Source of the DNA: JBBQED01 sp038320345
Lineage (GTDB): Bacteria; Bacteroidota; Bacteroidia; AKYH767-A; OLB10
Direction: 5' to 3'
Assembly (NCBI GenBank): GCA_038320345.1
Contig: JBBQED010000013.1
Location: 13,126-77,125, forward strand
Length of the DNA: 64,000 nucleotides
The first letter of the stretch is position 1. Each line of letters opens with the position of its first letter. Below are positions 45,613 to 54,348 of this stretch, piece by piece. A model generated the notes under the pieces. It searched no databases and was not told where the DNA came from. It saw nothing but the letters and a program-made list of their open reading frames with translations. The position numbers were made by a program, and so were the translations under genes.

Positions 45613-45713
45613 TATAACTGGTCTTCAATAAAACGGTAACAGGAACAAAGATGATATGTTTATTAATAAATTTTCATCCTTTCCTTTCTTACTTTCAACA
45701 GTGAATTGTGATC

Positions 45714-45740
45714 AAAAAAAAAGAGCCCTTTTGAGGCTCT
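45714..45740 (-). terminator. terminator of the choice-of-anchor B gene
   Basis: AGAGCC / GGCTCT stem around a seven-base loop on the minus strand, followed by nine T. It lies 24 bases beyond the stop at 45764. Confidence 0.8.
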
Positions 45741-45763
45741 CTTCTTTTTGTATTGGGATTCGC

Positions 45764-48136
45764 TTAATTCGTTTTGTTCAGTCGGACAACTTTCTGTAAT
45801 CCTTGCTGATTTATAATTTTGGCGAGATAAACTCCAGCGGGCCAATTTTTACCCATGGTAATTTTATCAGAAATGGAGCTTAACTCTTTAGTTTCTAATA
45901 CTCTACCGCTGATATCACTGATGGTCAGAAAAGTATTCGGACTTAAAGAAGTAAGTTGGTAGCTAATCGTGATGTCGGTTGCAAACGGATTAGGATAAGC
46001 CTGAAGTACTATCGTATTTGATGATGTTGTTTCCTTGATCCCTGTAACTTCAGTTACAACAAATCGATCTAAACCTCCTTCTACAATATTGAATACTGGT
46101 CCCGGATCTGCAATGTTGACGATTAATCTCATTGTAGCAGTTGGAGTAAGGAAGTCGGAAATCTTGTAACTATGGCTAGCCCATGTTCCGTTTCCTACAG
46201 TCCCCGGATACATTCTCTCTAGTTCTACAGTTTGTGTTCCATTAGAAAGTGAAATTTTCATGGTGTCATCAGGCAAACCGTTCGTTGTTCCACCGTTATA
46301 GAACCATCTATCATAATTTACATAAGGATTGGTGTACTGAGTTGCGTCAAATATAGGAGAGGTAAGTATGGTGGCTCCTTGATCCACATCATTGTCCCAA
46401 GGACCGCCGCCTCCATTATCAGTAACAAAAGCGAGATCTCCACAATCACCGATTACATCACTACCCGGATTTGCAGTTGCAGAACCATTGAATGTAGCAA
46501 TAGGTACTGCTCTTTCCCATGCATTTGGTGACGGACCACTTACTGTCCATCCGAAATCCAAAGCAAAGTCATCGTAATATCCTTTATCTAATATGATGGT
46601 ATAAGGTGCTCCTCCATTAACATTCTGTGCAGTGTTGCAATAGGTATGATGTCCCCAATGGCCTACAGTAATATCATAAGTTCCTGCATAAAATGTTGAA
46701 GTAGAAAAATTCCCACTTGCATTTGAAGTGAGTACATTGTCAAACTGCGCATTTTTAAATTCGATTACTGCATTTGGAATCGGTAATCCAGTTCCAGCTT
46801 CTATCACTTGACCAGTTACCTGAATCGTTGGAAGACTTGCTAACTGAACATCAAGATTTGTTAAAATTCCGTTTTGTAAAATTACACCAGTAATCGTTTT
46901 TGTAATGTATCCTGATTTGGAAAATCTTACATCATAAGTTCCAGCTTGTACTAAACCTGTTTTATAAAGTCCAGTAATTTTTGTTGACTTATTAATGCTT
47001 GGTCCTAGAATTTCAACGTTAACAGTATTCAATGGAATTCCGGTAATACTATCTGTAACTAGACCTTCCAGATAACAACCGCGGATATACGTAGGCGTTA
47101 TAACAAACAGACCATTATCGATATCAGAAACTACAAGATTTCCTGAAGGCAAATAAGGATATACACCCCAACAGCCATTAAATCCATCACCTGAGCCCTG
47201 AGGATATGTATCATAAGAACCTACTACAATCATATTATCGGGACGTGCAACATCTACAATTGCAATCCCATCTTTATACCAGCTGATTACTTCATAATCG
47301 TTAATGGTATGTGTATTATGAATGATAGATCCTGAACCTGGTGTGAGTTGTAAGCGATCTAACTCAGTAATATTTCCAAGGTCGGTGATATCATAGGAAG
47401 CCAGGTATGAATTACTTACTTCATCAGTAGTAAAAAGTGCAGTGCCTGCATCATTCAACCATGAATTGTGCGTAAACTGATTAGGAGTAGATTGAGTTGC
47501 TAAAGCTACAGGATTCGACTTGTTGGTTACATCCATTACGGTGAAATATCCATCGTAAATATGACAACTGTAAAGGGTGTCGTTTCTTACATAACCATCA
47601 TGAATATACGTTCCAGGAGTTGTTCCTGCATACGTTGGGTTCCATGGATCAGAAAGATCTGCAATGATTGCTGCTCCATTCGAAATATTACTTCCAAATA
47701 AATAAGCATAGCCGGCATCAATATGTAAAGAGTGAATGGTGTTAAGTTGATTATTTATTGGACCATCTCCTTTCCATGTTTTAGTGACTACTGAATCCGG
47801 TAAGTAACCAAGATTAATAATTTGTAAACCATTGCAACAACCTTCAGTTGTAACGTAGGCATAATTTTGCCAAGTTTTTACTTCTCTCCAAATGGAAGAC
47901 GTTCCAGGAACATTGAAAGCAATAACTGGATTTAGTGGATCAGTAACATTTACTATGGATAATCCTTGTTCATAACCAACCAAGGCATATTCATTTCCGG
48001 AGGAATCAACATATCCACCAATATTGGACAATGCATTGTTTCCATAAGTCAAGGTACTTCGCAGCGTAGTATTGAGCTGCGCATTCACCAATAATGTGGT
48101 GAGCACCATTAAAACTGATAAGTAAAATTTCTTCAT
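45764..48136 (-). CDS. T9SS-exported choice-of-anchor B protein
   Basis: A 790-residue secreted protein. Signal peptide (KKFYLSVLMVLTTLLVNAQ), then an LVIVD-repeat propeller (GLSIVNVTDPLNPVIAFNVP, GLQIINLGY, AIIADLSDPWNPTYAGTTPG, FTVMDVTNKSNPVALATQS), two carboxypeptidase-regulatory-like domains (DSITGIPLNTVNVEI; EAGTGLPIPNAVIEFKNA), a jelly-roll-like module with WTVSGPSPNAWERAVP and a T9SS type A sorting domain (LQAYPNPFATDITISY, AGVYLAKIINQ). It is an adhesin-like or scaffold surface protein; no catalytic motif seen. The anchor used varies in this family; here it is T9SS. Confidence 0.92.
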   Translation of the reverse strand: MKKFYLSVLMVLTTLLVNAQLNTTLRSTLTYGNNALSNIGGYVDSSGNEYALVGYEQGLSIVNVTDPLNPVIAFNVPGTSSIWREVKTWQNYAYVTTEGCCNGLQIINLGYLPDSVVTKTWKGDGPINNQLNTIHSLHIDAGYAYLFGSNISNGAAIIADLSDPWNPTYAGTTPGTYIHDGYVRNDTLYSCHIYDGYFTVMDVTNKSNPVALATQSTPNQFTHNSWLNDAGTALFTTDEVSNSYLASYDITDLGNITELDRLQLTPGSGSIIHNTHTINDYEVISWYKDGIAIVDVARPDNMIVVGSYDTYPQGSGDGFNGCWGVYPYLPSGNLVVSDIDNGLFVITPTYIRGCYLEGLVTDSITGIPLNTVNVEILGPSINKSTKITGLYKTGLVQAGTYDVRFSKSGYITKTITGVILQNGILTNLDVQLASLPTIQVTGQVIEAGTGLPIPNAVIEFKNAQFDNVLTSNASGNFSTSTFYAGTYDITVGHWGHHTYCNTAQNVNGGAPYTIILDKGYYDDFALDFGWTVSGPSPNAWERAVPIATFNGSATANPGSDVIGDCGDLAFVTDNGGGGPWDNDVDQGATILTSPIFDATQYTNPYVNYDRWFYNGGTTNGLPDDTMKISLSNGTQTVELERMYPGTVGNGTWASHSYKISDFLTPTATMRLIVNIADPGPVFNIVEGGLDRFVVTEVTGIKETTSSNTIVLQAYPNPFATDITISYQLTSLSPNTFLTISDISGRVLETKELSSISDKITMGKNWPAGVYLAKIINQQGLQKVVRLNKTN

Positions 48137-48288
48137 TTTAGGGGGATGTAATTTTTGTTCGGGAGACCGAAATTAACGTAATCTACTCTGATAATCTAAT
48201 TTTCAGGGAAATGTCCTGTAAAGAAATCGAAATGTCCTTTAGGATTCAGCGCGATGATGGAAAATTGAATGAATTCCTGCATTAATGG

Positions 48289-48996
48289 CTAGGAGCTGAT
48301 TTTTTTCATCAATCCTTCCTTGAATGAACTTCCGATTGGAAGACGTGTTTGTCGGACTTCCAACTCATTGCCAGCAATTGATTTTATAGCATCGATATTT
48401 ACGATATACGATTTATGAATACGAATGAATTCACCAACGGGTAAACTGCTTTCAAAGTATTTCATGGTGTGCAAAGTGACAATCATTTTTTCACGCGTAA
48501 AAATTTTAACATAATCTTTCATCCCTTCGATATAATCAATATCAGAAAAGCGAATTTTAATCAGTTTCTGATCACTCTTCACAAACATATAATCAACTCT
48601 TACTGACTTTAACTCCGGAGGGGCAGCAATTGGAATCTTAATTCTATCCATCGCTTTATTCACCCCTTTCATAAATCTTTCAAGCGAAACTGGTTTTACG
48701 AGATAATCTACTACATCTAATTCAAAACCTTGTAAAGCATAATCTGGATATGCAGTAGTGATGATTACTGCTGGAGATTTTCGCAGCGAACGTAAGAAGT
48801 CAATTCCAGATATAACGGGCATTGATATATCCAAAAACATTAAATCAATGGGCTCGGTATGCAATACTTCAAAAGCCTCTAGTGCATTCGAACATTTTTT
48901 AACGAGTTCCAACTCACGGATGTTCAAGAGATACCTTTCCAGAACTTCTTGTGCTAGTGGTTCATCATCAACAATTATACATTTGAGTCGGATCAC
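48289..48996 (-). CDS. LytTR response regulator
   Basis: A 235-residue regulator: receiver domain with the acidic pair VDDE, phospho-Asp in DLMFLDISMP, Thr in VIITTAYPDY and Lys in VDYLVKPVS; then a LytTR DNA-binding domain (FVKSDQKLIKIRFSDIDYIE, MKYFESSLP, FIRIHKSYIVN). It starts with GTG within the kinase TGA (GTGA overlap), so the pair is co-translated. The likely targets are unknown; genes next door encode a T9SS surface protein and an M13 peptidase. Confidence 0.93.
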   Translation of the reverse strand: MIRLKCIIVDDEPLAQEVLERYLLNIRELELVKKCSNALEAFEVLHTEPIDLMFLDISMPVISGIDFLRSLRKSPAVIITTAYPDYALQGFELDVVDYLVKPVSLERFMKGVNKAMDRIKIPIAAPPELKSVRVDYMFVKSDQKLIKIRFSDIDYIEGMKDYVKIFTREKMIVTLHTMKYFESSLPVGEFIRIHKSYIVNIDAIKSIAGNELEVRQTRLPIGSSFKEGLMKKISS

Positions 48997-50057
48997 GATA
49001 ATTCAAGTTTTAAATTTATTTCATACGTCTCTCCATGCTCTTGGATGGTAAGATCATGTTTTCCCGGGTAAATTATTGCTAACCTTTTTCTTGCATTACT
49101 AAGTCCGATTCCCTGAGATATTCGCTCTGGTACCAACTCTTCGCCTTGACTATTGCTATTGATCACTTTAAATTCAAGTTTTGAATTCTTGATGGAAATA
49201 AAAACGCGTACAAATCCATCGTTGAATCTTTTCTCTAATCCATGTTTAAAAGCATTTTCAATAAAATCGATAAATAAGAGGGGTGCTACTTGGAGGTCTG
49301 TAGTTTTACCATTGGAACTTAAGGTGATTTCATATTTATCATTATAACGAATCCTCTGCAGCTCCATAAAATTATCTACGAAGTCTAATTCTTTTTGAAG
49401 CGGAACTTTATCTTCATTGGCTTGATACAAAACATAGCGCATGATATCTGATAACTTTAAAACTATTTCTGATGCTTTATCAGAATTTTTTAAAGTGAGT
49501 GAATATAGATTGTTGAGTGTATTGAATAAAAAATGCGGATGAATTTGAGCCTTCAGCGCGTTGAGTTCAAGTTGTAATTTTTCTTTTTGTAATCGGAGTA
49601 ATTCATTCTGAGTGATAAATGCGATCAACGTGTATTTTAAAGCGTACGTTAACAACACTACAATAACACCTTCAAGGATATCGAAATTAGGAGGTATTCG
49701 TCCCAAAAATCCAATCATACTTGCCGGCATATTTTTCTGTGGCAAATGTTCTAGTAGGGACCAAAAGCTTATTGAATACAGATAAATCAGACTAATCGTG
49801 ATGATTATGTAACTGAGGTAGTGTTTTTTATTGAAAAGCTTTGGGACAAGTACATAGAGATGAATGTAAACCAACGGTGCTTGACAGATAAAAACAGCGA
49901 GAATATACAAGAGTCCCCAACTGATTCCCCATGGCGTAATGATATCAAACAGACTTCTGCTTAACCACACTAGCCAGAATAATCCGTGTAGGATCAAGCT
50001 TTTAAGTTTCTGGTTCTGAATGCCCTGATTAAATCGCTGGAGGATATTTTCAATCAC
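48993..50057 (-). CDS. LytS-like sensor histidine kinase
   Basis: A 354-residue membrane kinase with four helices in the first half (LILHGLFWLVWLSRSL, WGLLYILAVFICQAPLVYIH, YLSYIIITISLIYLYS, and FDILEGVIVVLLTYALKY) and no sensory soluble domain. The His_kinase domain has LKAQIHPHFLFNTLNNLYSL with the phospho-His, and the ATP domain has LLFIDFIENAFKHGLEKR and GIGLSNARKRL. The start is GTG; no ATG is near. An exact TATCTTTG ends only five bases before it, so the transcript is almost leaderless. Gene pair with the LytTR regulator. Confidence 0.93.
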   Translation of the reverse strand: MIENILQRFNQGIQNQKLKSLILHGLFWLVWLSRSLFDIITPWGISWGLLYILAVFICQAPLVYIHLYVLVPKLFNKKHYLSYIIITISLIYLYSISFWSLLEHLPQKNMPASMIGFLGRIPPNFDILEGVIVVLLTYALKYTLIAFITQNELLRLQKEKLQLELNALKAQIHPHFLFNTLNNLYSLTLKNSDKASEIVLKLSDIMRYVLYQANEDKVPLQKELDFVDNFMELQRIRYNDKYEITLSSNGKTTDLQVAPLLFIDFIENAFKHGLEKRFNDGFVRVFISIKNSKLEFKVINSNSQGEELVPERISQGIGLSNARKRLAIIYPGKHDLTIQEHGETYEINLKLELS

Positions 50058-50062
50058 GTTCT

Positions 50063-50070
50063 CAAAGATA
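50063..50070 (-). promoter_or_regulatory. -7 element TATCTTTG abutting the kinase GTG start
   Basis: Exact TAnnTTTG; AGAAC separates it from GTG. Predicted leader zero to two bases. Confidence 0.55.
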
Positions 50071-50165
50071 ATCCCCCGTTGGGATTGATTGCATTTTTTC
50101 GCCTAAATATCTTCTGATAACGACGAAATGAAGTGGATCATCGACAAGCTAGATGCCCTCCCTTC

Positions 50166-50209
50166 AGAAAGGGCTTTATTAGGCCTTTCGTCAGCAATAA
50201 ACCCTTTCT
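50166..50209. other. long hairpin in the kinase/M13 intergenic region
   Basis: AGAAAGGG-C-TTTATT pairs with AATAAACCCTTTCT, 14 pairs with one bulged C, around a 15-base loop. Not followed by a T-run on either strand, so probably not a terminator. It may be a leader structure or an operator. Confidence 0.6.
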
Positions 50210-50273
50210 CGTCTATTTTAATTGCAGCATTCACGATCCTTATGTTCCTTCACGTTACTAAAATTGGAAAAGT

Positions 50274-52310
50274 ATGTTTAATAAGAAAATTGTAATGATG
50301 GTGGCTAGTGTAATAGTAGTTTCTGCCATATTCATTACCGGCTTCATGTCGGATAGTGTAAAAAAGGTGGGTATCGACCTTGAGGCCATAGATAAATCGA
50401 TAAAGCCTAGTGAAGATTTCTATCAATATGCAAACGGAACATGGGTGAAGAACAATCCTGTTCCTGGGGAGCAACCGAGATGGGGAAATTTTGATGTGAT
50501 CACCGAAGAAAATAACAAGAAAATTCTAACAGTTGTAGAAGATGCCTCACGTGATGCAAAGGCAACTAACGGAACAAATCAACAGCGGCTTCGTGATTTT
50601 TACAATATAGCGATGGATTCTGCACTAGTAGAAAAACAAGGTGTAAGTGTGATCCAACCTGAAATAGATAAAATCAATCAAGTAATTTCTAAAGATCAAC
50701 TACTCGGCGAGATTGCTTATCTACATCAGAATGGTTTTGCAAGTCTATTTGGATTTTATGTTTTTCGTGATCTCAAAAAGAGTGATGAATACATCTGTTA
50801 TTTCTCACAAGGTGGCTTAGGTTTACCCGATCGTGATTATTATTTGAAAGATGATGAGAAGAATGTTAAAATTCGTGAGCAATATCTGGCGCATATAAGT
50901 AAGATGTTGCAAATGATGGGTCGTACGAATACCGATGCTCAAGCAAAAAAGATTCTCTCTCTGGAAACTGAACTGGCTAAAGTCGCAATGAGTAGAGTCG
51001 ATCTGCGGGATGAACAAAAAACCTACAATCGTTTTGACTTTGCAAAGCTGACTGCATTAACTCCTTCCATCAATTGGACATTATATTTGAATGCCGTAGG
51101 TGCTGGAACAAAGTATCCTTTTTCAGTAGGACAGCCAGAATTTTTTAAGCGTCTAAATACATTGATAGATTCTATTCCAATGTCTGACTGGCAATCTTAT
51201 TTAAGTTGGAATCTCATTCGTGGATCATCAGCCCAGCTGAGTAGTAATTTTCTAAATGAATCCTTCAGTTTTTATGGGAAAACGATGAATGGAATTCAGG
51301 TTCAACGTCCGAGATGGAAACGTGCTCTTGGAGCATGTGATGATGCTATTGGAGAAATCGTAGGACAAGCTTATGTAGAGAAATATTTTTCAGAACAAGC
51401 TAAACAGAAGGTTCATGAAATGGTAGCCAATATCCTTGCAGCGTACAAAATAAGAATCCAAAATCTGGATTGGATGAGTTCCGCAACGAAAGAAAAAGCA
51501 CTCACGAAGCTCAGTATGTTTAATACGAAACTGGCTTTTACGGATAAATGGAGAGATTATTCGAAGTTAGATATCAAAACAGATGCTTATGTTTTAAATG
51601 TGATGCGCGCCAATAGATTTGATTATAATTTCATGATCAATAAGCTTGGAAAGCCGGTCGATAAAACGGAATGGGGTTTATTGCCACATCAAGTGAATGC
51701 TTATTACGAACCTACACTCAATGAAGTTGTTTTCCCTGCAGGAATTATGCAACCTCCGTTCTTCTATCCTGAAGCTGATGATGCGGTGAATTATGGTGCA
51801 ATTGGTTCGGCCATCGGTCATGAAATTACACATGGATTTGATGACCAAGGTTCCAAGTACGATGGTAAAGGAAATCTTGTCGATTGGTGGACAGATCAGG
51901 ATCTCAAATTATTCAATGAAAGAAAAAAAATCTTGATAGATCAATATAGCAAGTATGAAGCATTACCAGGAGTCTTCGTAAATGGAGAACTCACTATTGG
52001 AGAGAACATTGCAGATCTTGGTGGATTAAGTATTGCTTATCAAGCATACCAAATCTCCTTGAAAGGTAAACCTGCTCAGATTATCGATGGCTATACCGGA
52101 GATCAAAGATTCTTCCTCGCATTTGGACAAGTTTGGAGAGGTAATTTTAAGGAAGAGTATTTAAGAAAGATGGTGTTAACCAATGTACATTCTCCGGGTA
52201 ATTTCCGAACGTATACAGTCTCAAACTTATTGGAGTTTTATAAAGCCTTTGATGTAAAGGTGGGAGATAAAATGTTTAGAGATGAAGCTACCAGAGCTAA
52301 AATCTGGTAG
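50274..52310 (+). CDS. M13 family metallopeptidase (PepO/neprilysin-like)
   Basis: A 678-residue zinc peptidase. A membrane or signal segment (about 5-25) is followed by the helical N-domain (DFYQYANGTWVKNNPVPGEQ, FYVFRDLKKSDEYICYFSQG) and the catalytic domain with NAYYEPTLNEVVFPAG, HEITH (516-520) and GENIADLGG, the third ligand Glu being in GENIADLGG. Such enzymes cut small peptides. It lacks a lipobox, so the first segment may be an uncleaved anchor, placing the enzyme at the periplasmic face. It has its own terminator. Confidence 0.94.
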   Translation: MFNKKIVMMVASVIVVSAIFITGFMSDSVKKVGIDLEAIDKSIKPSEDFYQYANGTWVKNNPVPGEQPRWGNFDVITEENNKKILTVVEDASRDAKATNGTNQQRLRDFYNIAMDSALVEKQGVSVIQPEIDKINQVISKDQLLGEIAYLHQNGFASLFGFYVFRDLKKSDEYICYFSQGGLGLPDRDYYLKDDEKNVKIREQYLAHISKMLQMMGRTNTDAQAKKILSLETELAKVAMSRVDLRDEQKTYNRFDFAKLTALTPSINWTLYLNAVGAGTKYPFSVGQPEFFKRLNTLIDSIPMSDWQSYLSWNLIRGSSAQLSSNFLNESFSFYGKTMNGIQVQRPRWKRALGACDDAIGEIVGQAYVEKYFSEQAKQKVHEMVANILAAYKIRIQNLDWMSSATKEKALTKLSMFNTKLAFTDKWRDYSKLDIKTDAYVLNVMRANRFDYNFMINKLGKPVDKTEWGLLPHQVNAYYEPTLNEVVFPAGIMQPPFFYPEADDAVNYGAIGSAIGHEITHGFDDQGSKYDGKGNLVDWWTDQDLKLFNERKKILIDQYSKYEALPGVFVNGELTIGENIADLGGLSIAYQAYQISLKGKPAQIIDGYTGDQRFFLAFGQVWRGNFKEEYLRKMVLTNVHSPGNFRTYTVSNLLEFYKAFDVKVGDKMFRDEATRAKIW

Positions 52311-52352
52311 TCATTTTCTGATTCGGTAAAGATTTAATTGTGGTTTAGTTCT

Positions 52353-52387
52353 AAGAGATGATATTCGGTTATCATCTCTTTTTTTTT
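52353..52387 (+). terminator. Rho-independent terminator of the M13 peptidase gene
   Basis: AAGAGATGAT pairs with ATCATCTCTT (10 perfect pairs, eight-base loop ATTCGGTT) followed by nine T. It also separates the convergent minus-strand gene. Confidence 0.9.
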
Positions 52388-52390
52388 GAA

Positions 52391-54247
52391 TTATTTGGAC
52401 GGAGATTTCAACTCTTCAATTACTTCATCGACCTGGGAAATAATAGTTTCCTCCTGATGATTTTTAACGATCATTTTAATTCCTTCACAAACATCTAAAA
52501 GCGATCGTGAAAGTTTTCCCTGATCAAATAATTTTGTGGCCTCACCCGAACGAATATGATGGAGAATGAGCAATGCGATCCGGTTACCATCTTCTATCAA
52601 TCCAGTTCGATAATAGAGATCAATGTAGTACGGAGAAATGTACATGCATTTTGAATCGGGAATATTTTTTTCACAAGCATTTAACACTTGAATAGCTGAA
52701 TCTTTTTGATCTCTATTGAGATAGTTCTCTGCTAAAAACATGAAGTTGCTTCTAACAGTAGTGAGTATTCCCCATTCCGAATAATCAATAGCTGCCGGAC
52801 AAGCGGAATTGAATAGCGCATCCATTGAACTTTTGAAAACATCTGGATTGTCAATTTCCCTAAATGAGTTTACTGACGCTGTTCTGTGAGGTACTAGAAC
52901 ATGAACCATTCCATTCATATTGAAATAATCTTCCAAGCCTATAAAATTTTCCTTTCCTACAGAACTAGCAAAGCAAAAGGGAATTTTGCCAGCATGGAAG
53001 GTGAGATGATTCAAGGTCATAATTTCACTCATTAGCAGATACCTTCTGTTGATTTTAAAATACAGATCTAGTGAATCATTCCATTGCAAAAACAAACGAG
53101 GACTAGGAATACTTCTTACATCAGTACCAGTTTGAGCAAGTCCTGAATAACGCGGATCAATATCAAAATGTGTAAATACTTCTTTTAACTTGAGAGTATC
53201 ATTTTCATCTCCAATTAAAAGATAAGAATATTTCTCTTGGCTAATATTAGTACTGTCGAGTGTGACTACGAAAGGATTTAGGATATTATTTTTTCTTTGT
53301 AGAGATCTTAAATAAGGAACGGTATTTAACAATGAGTTGTTAATCACTTTTACATCTCTTCTGAAATTCAATTTATGTTGAAGATAGAGTAGGGGATAAG
53401 TGTCGTTATCACCGTTTGTGATCAGAATTGAATTTTCTGGACAACTATTTAGATAAGCTTTTGCCACCCAGATCCAGAAATCTGAATATAAGGAATCAGG
53501 AATTTCCTTGAGCGCTTCTTCTTCATTTTGATAAGTAGCAAGGTCTAAATATGCTGATACGTGTTCATTATCTTGTTTTACGGCAATGTTTCCTACAACA
53601 GTATAGAAGTTAGGATTTCTTTTTTTTAAGGCATTAAAACAGCGTATAGCTTCATGTTTGTATTTACGGTAAAGAGTTAATTGTTCACTGCTCATTGCAT
53701 CCGGACCCTCTGATAATTGAAAACGATAATCAAGAGGATGATTGCCTGAATTCTTATTGATCAGATTGCCTGCATAATTAGAATAGGCTCTTCCAAGTCC
53801 ATATAATTCCCATTCTGATAAATTGGGTTTATCTTTTAAATAATTAATCAGCTCACTACCCCAATTAGAAAAACCGTAAATAGGAAATTCATCATAGTAT
53901 TCGTTTTCCCATTTATTAGCGAGTTGATTCTTTATGGCTATAGAATCTTTAAAAAGAGCTGTTGATAAATTAAGGGGTTGAAACTGTTTGGTCATGGCAT
54001 TCCAAAAGAGTTCGTCGTTTTGTACTTTCTCCTCGGGATCATTGATGATTTGCTGAATGTGCCAACCATCAATCTGTTTTGCAAAGCCAATACTGATGGG
54101 ATAAAACTGTTCGGGAATAGTATATTTATTATAAAATTTCTCAACTACTTCTTTATATAATGGAAACGATGTTTCAGGATTATTTTGCGCATGTAGTAAT
54201 GACAAAGATCCTAGTATAAAGCAAATGATGAAAAAATATTTCTTCAT
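52391..54247 (-). CDS. exported protein resembling the soluble tail of DUF2723 proteins
   Basis: A 618-residue exported protein (signal KKYFFIICFILGSLSLLHAQ). The segment NSILITNGDNDTYPLLYLQH, then DVKVINNSLLNTVPYLRSL, is the hallmark of the C-terminal soluble half of DUF2723 (a multi-pass, glycosyltransferase-like membrane family), but there is no membrane region here. The flanking parts are helical with TPR-like stretches (AIQVLNACEKNIPDSKCMY). It may be a paralogue that lost the membrane part and works in the periplasm. A TATCTTTC, one base off the -7 consensus, lies 21 bases before the ATG. Function unknown. Confidence 0.65.
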   Translation of the reverse strand: MKKYFFIICFILGSLSLLHAQNNPETSFPLYKEVVEKFYNKYTIPEQFYPISIGFAKQIDGWHIQQIINDPEEKVQNDELFWNAMTKQFQPLNLSTALFKDSIAIKNQLANKWENEYYDEFPIYGFSNWGSELINYLKDKPNLSEWELYGLGRAYSNYAGNLINKNSGNHPLDYRFQLSEGPDAMSSEQLTLYRKYKHEAIRCFNALKKRNPNFYTVVGNIAVKQDNEHVSAYLDLATYQNEEEALKEIPDSLYSDFWIWVAKAYLNSCPENSILITNGDNDTYPLLYLQHKLNFRRDVKVINNSLLNTVPYLRSLQRKNNILNPFVVTLDSTNISQEKYSYLLIGDENDTLKLKEVFTHFDIDPRYSGLAQTGTDVRSIPSPRLFLQWNDSLDLYFKINRRYLLMSEIMTLNHLTFHAGKIPFCFASSVGKENFIGLEDYFNMNGMVHVLVPHRTASVNSFREIDNPDVFKSSMDALFNSACPAAIDYSEWGILTTVRSNFMFLAENYLNRDQKDSAIQVLNACEKNIPDSKCMYISPYYIDLYYRTGLIEDGNRIALLILHHIRSGEATKLFDQGKLSRSLLDVCEGIKMIVKNHQEETIISQVDEVIEELKSPSK

Positions 54248-54290
54248 GTTTTCCCGAATTCAGTAAGGAAAGATAGGCAGGAGAATCAGT

Positions 54291-54323
54291 AAAAACAAAA
54301 AAGGCAAACCGAAATGGTTTGCC
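54291..54323 (-). terminator. terminator of typA
   Basis: GGCAAACC / GGTTTGCC, eight perfect pairs around ATTTC on the minus strand, followed by TTTTTTGTTTTT. It lies about 25 bases past the typA stop. Confidence 0.88.
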
Positions 54324-54348
54324 TTTGAGTAGGGAATGTTGAAATCAA

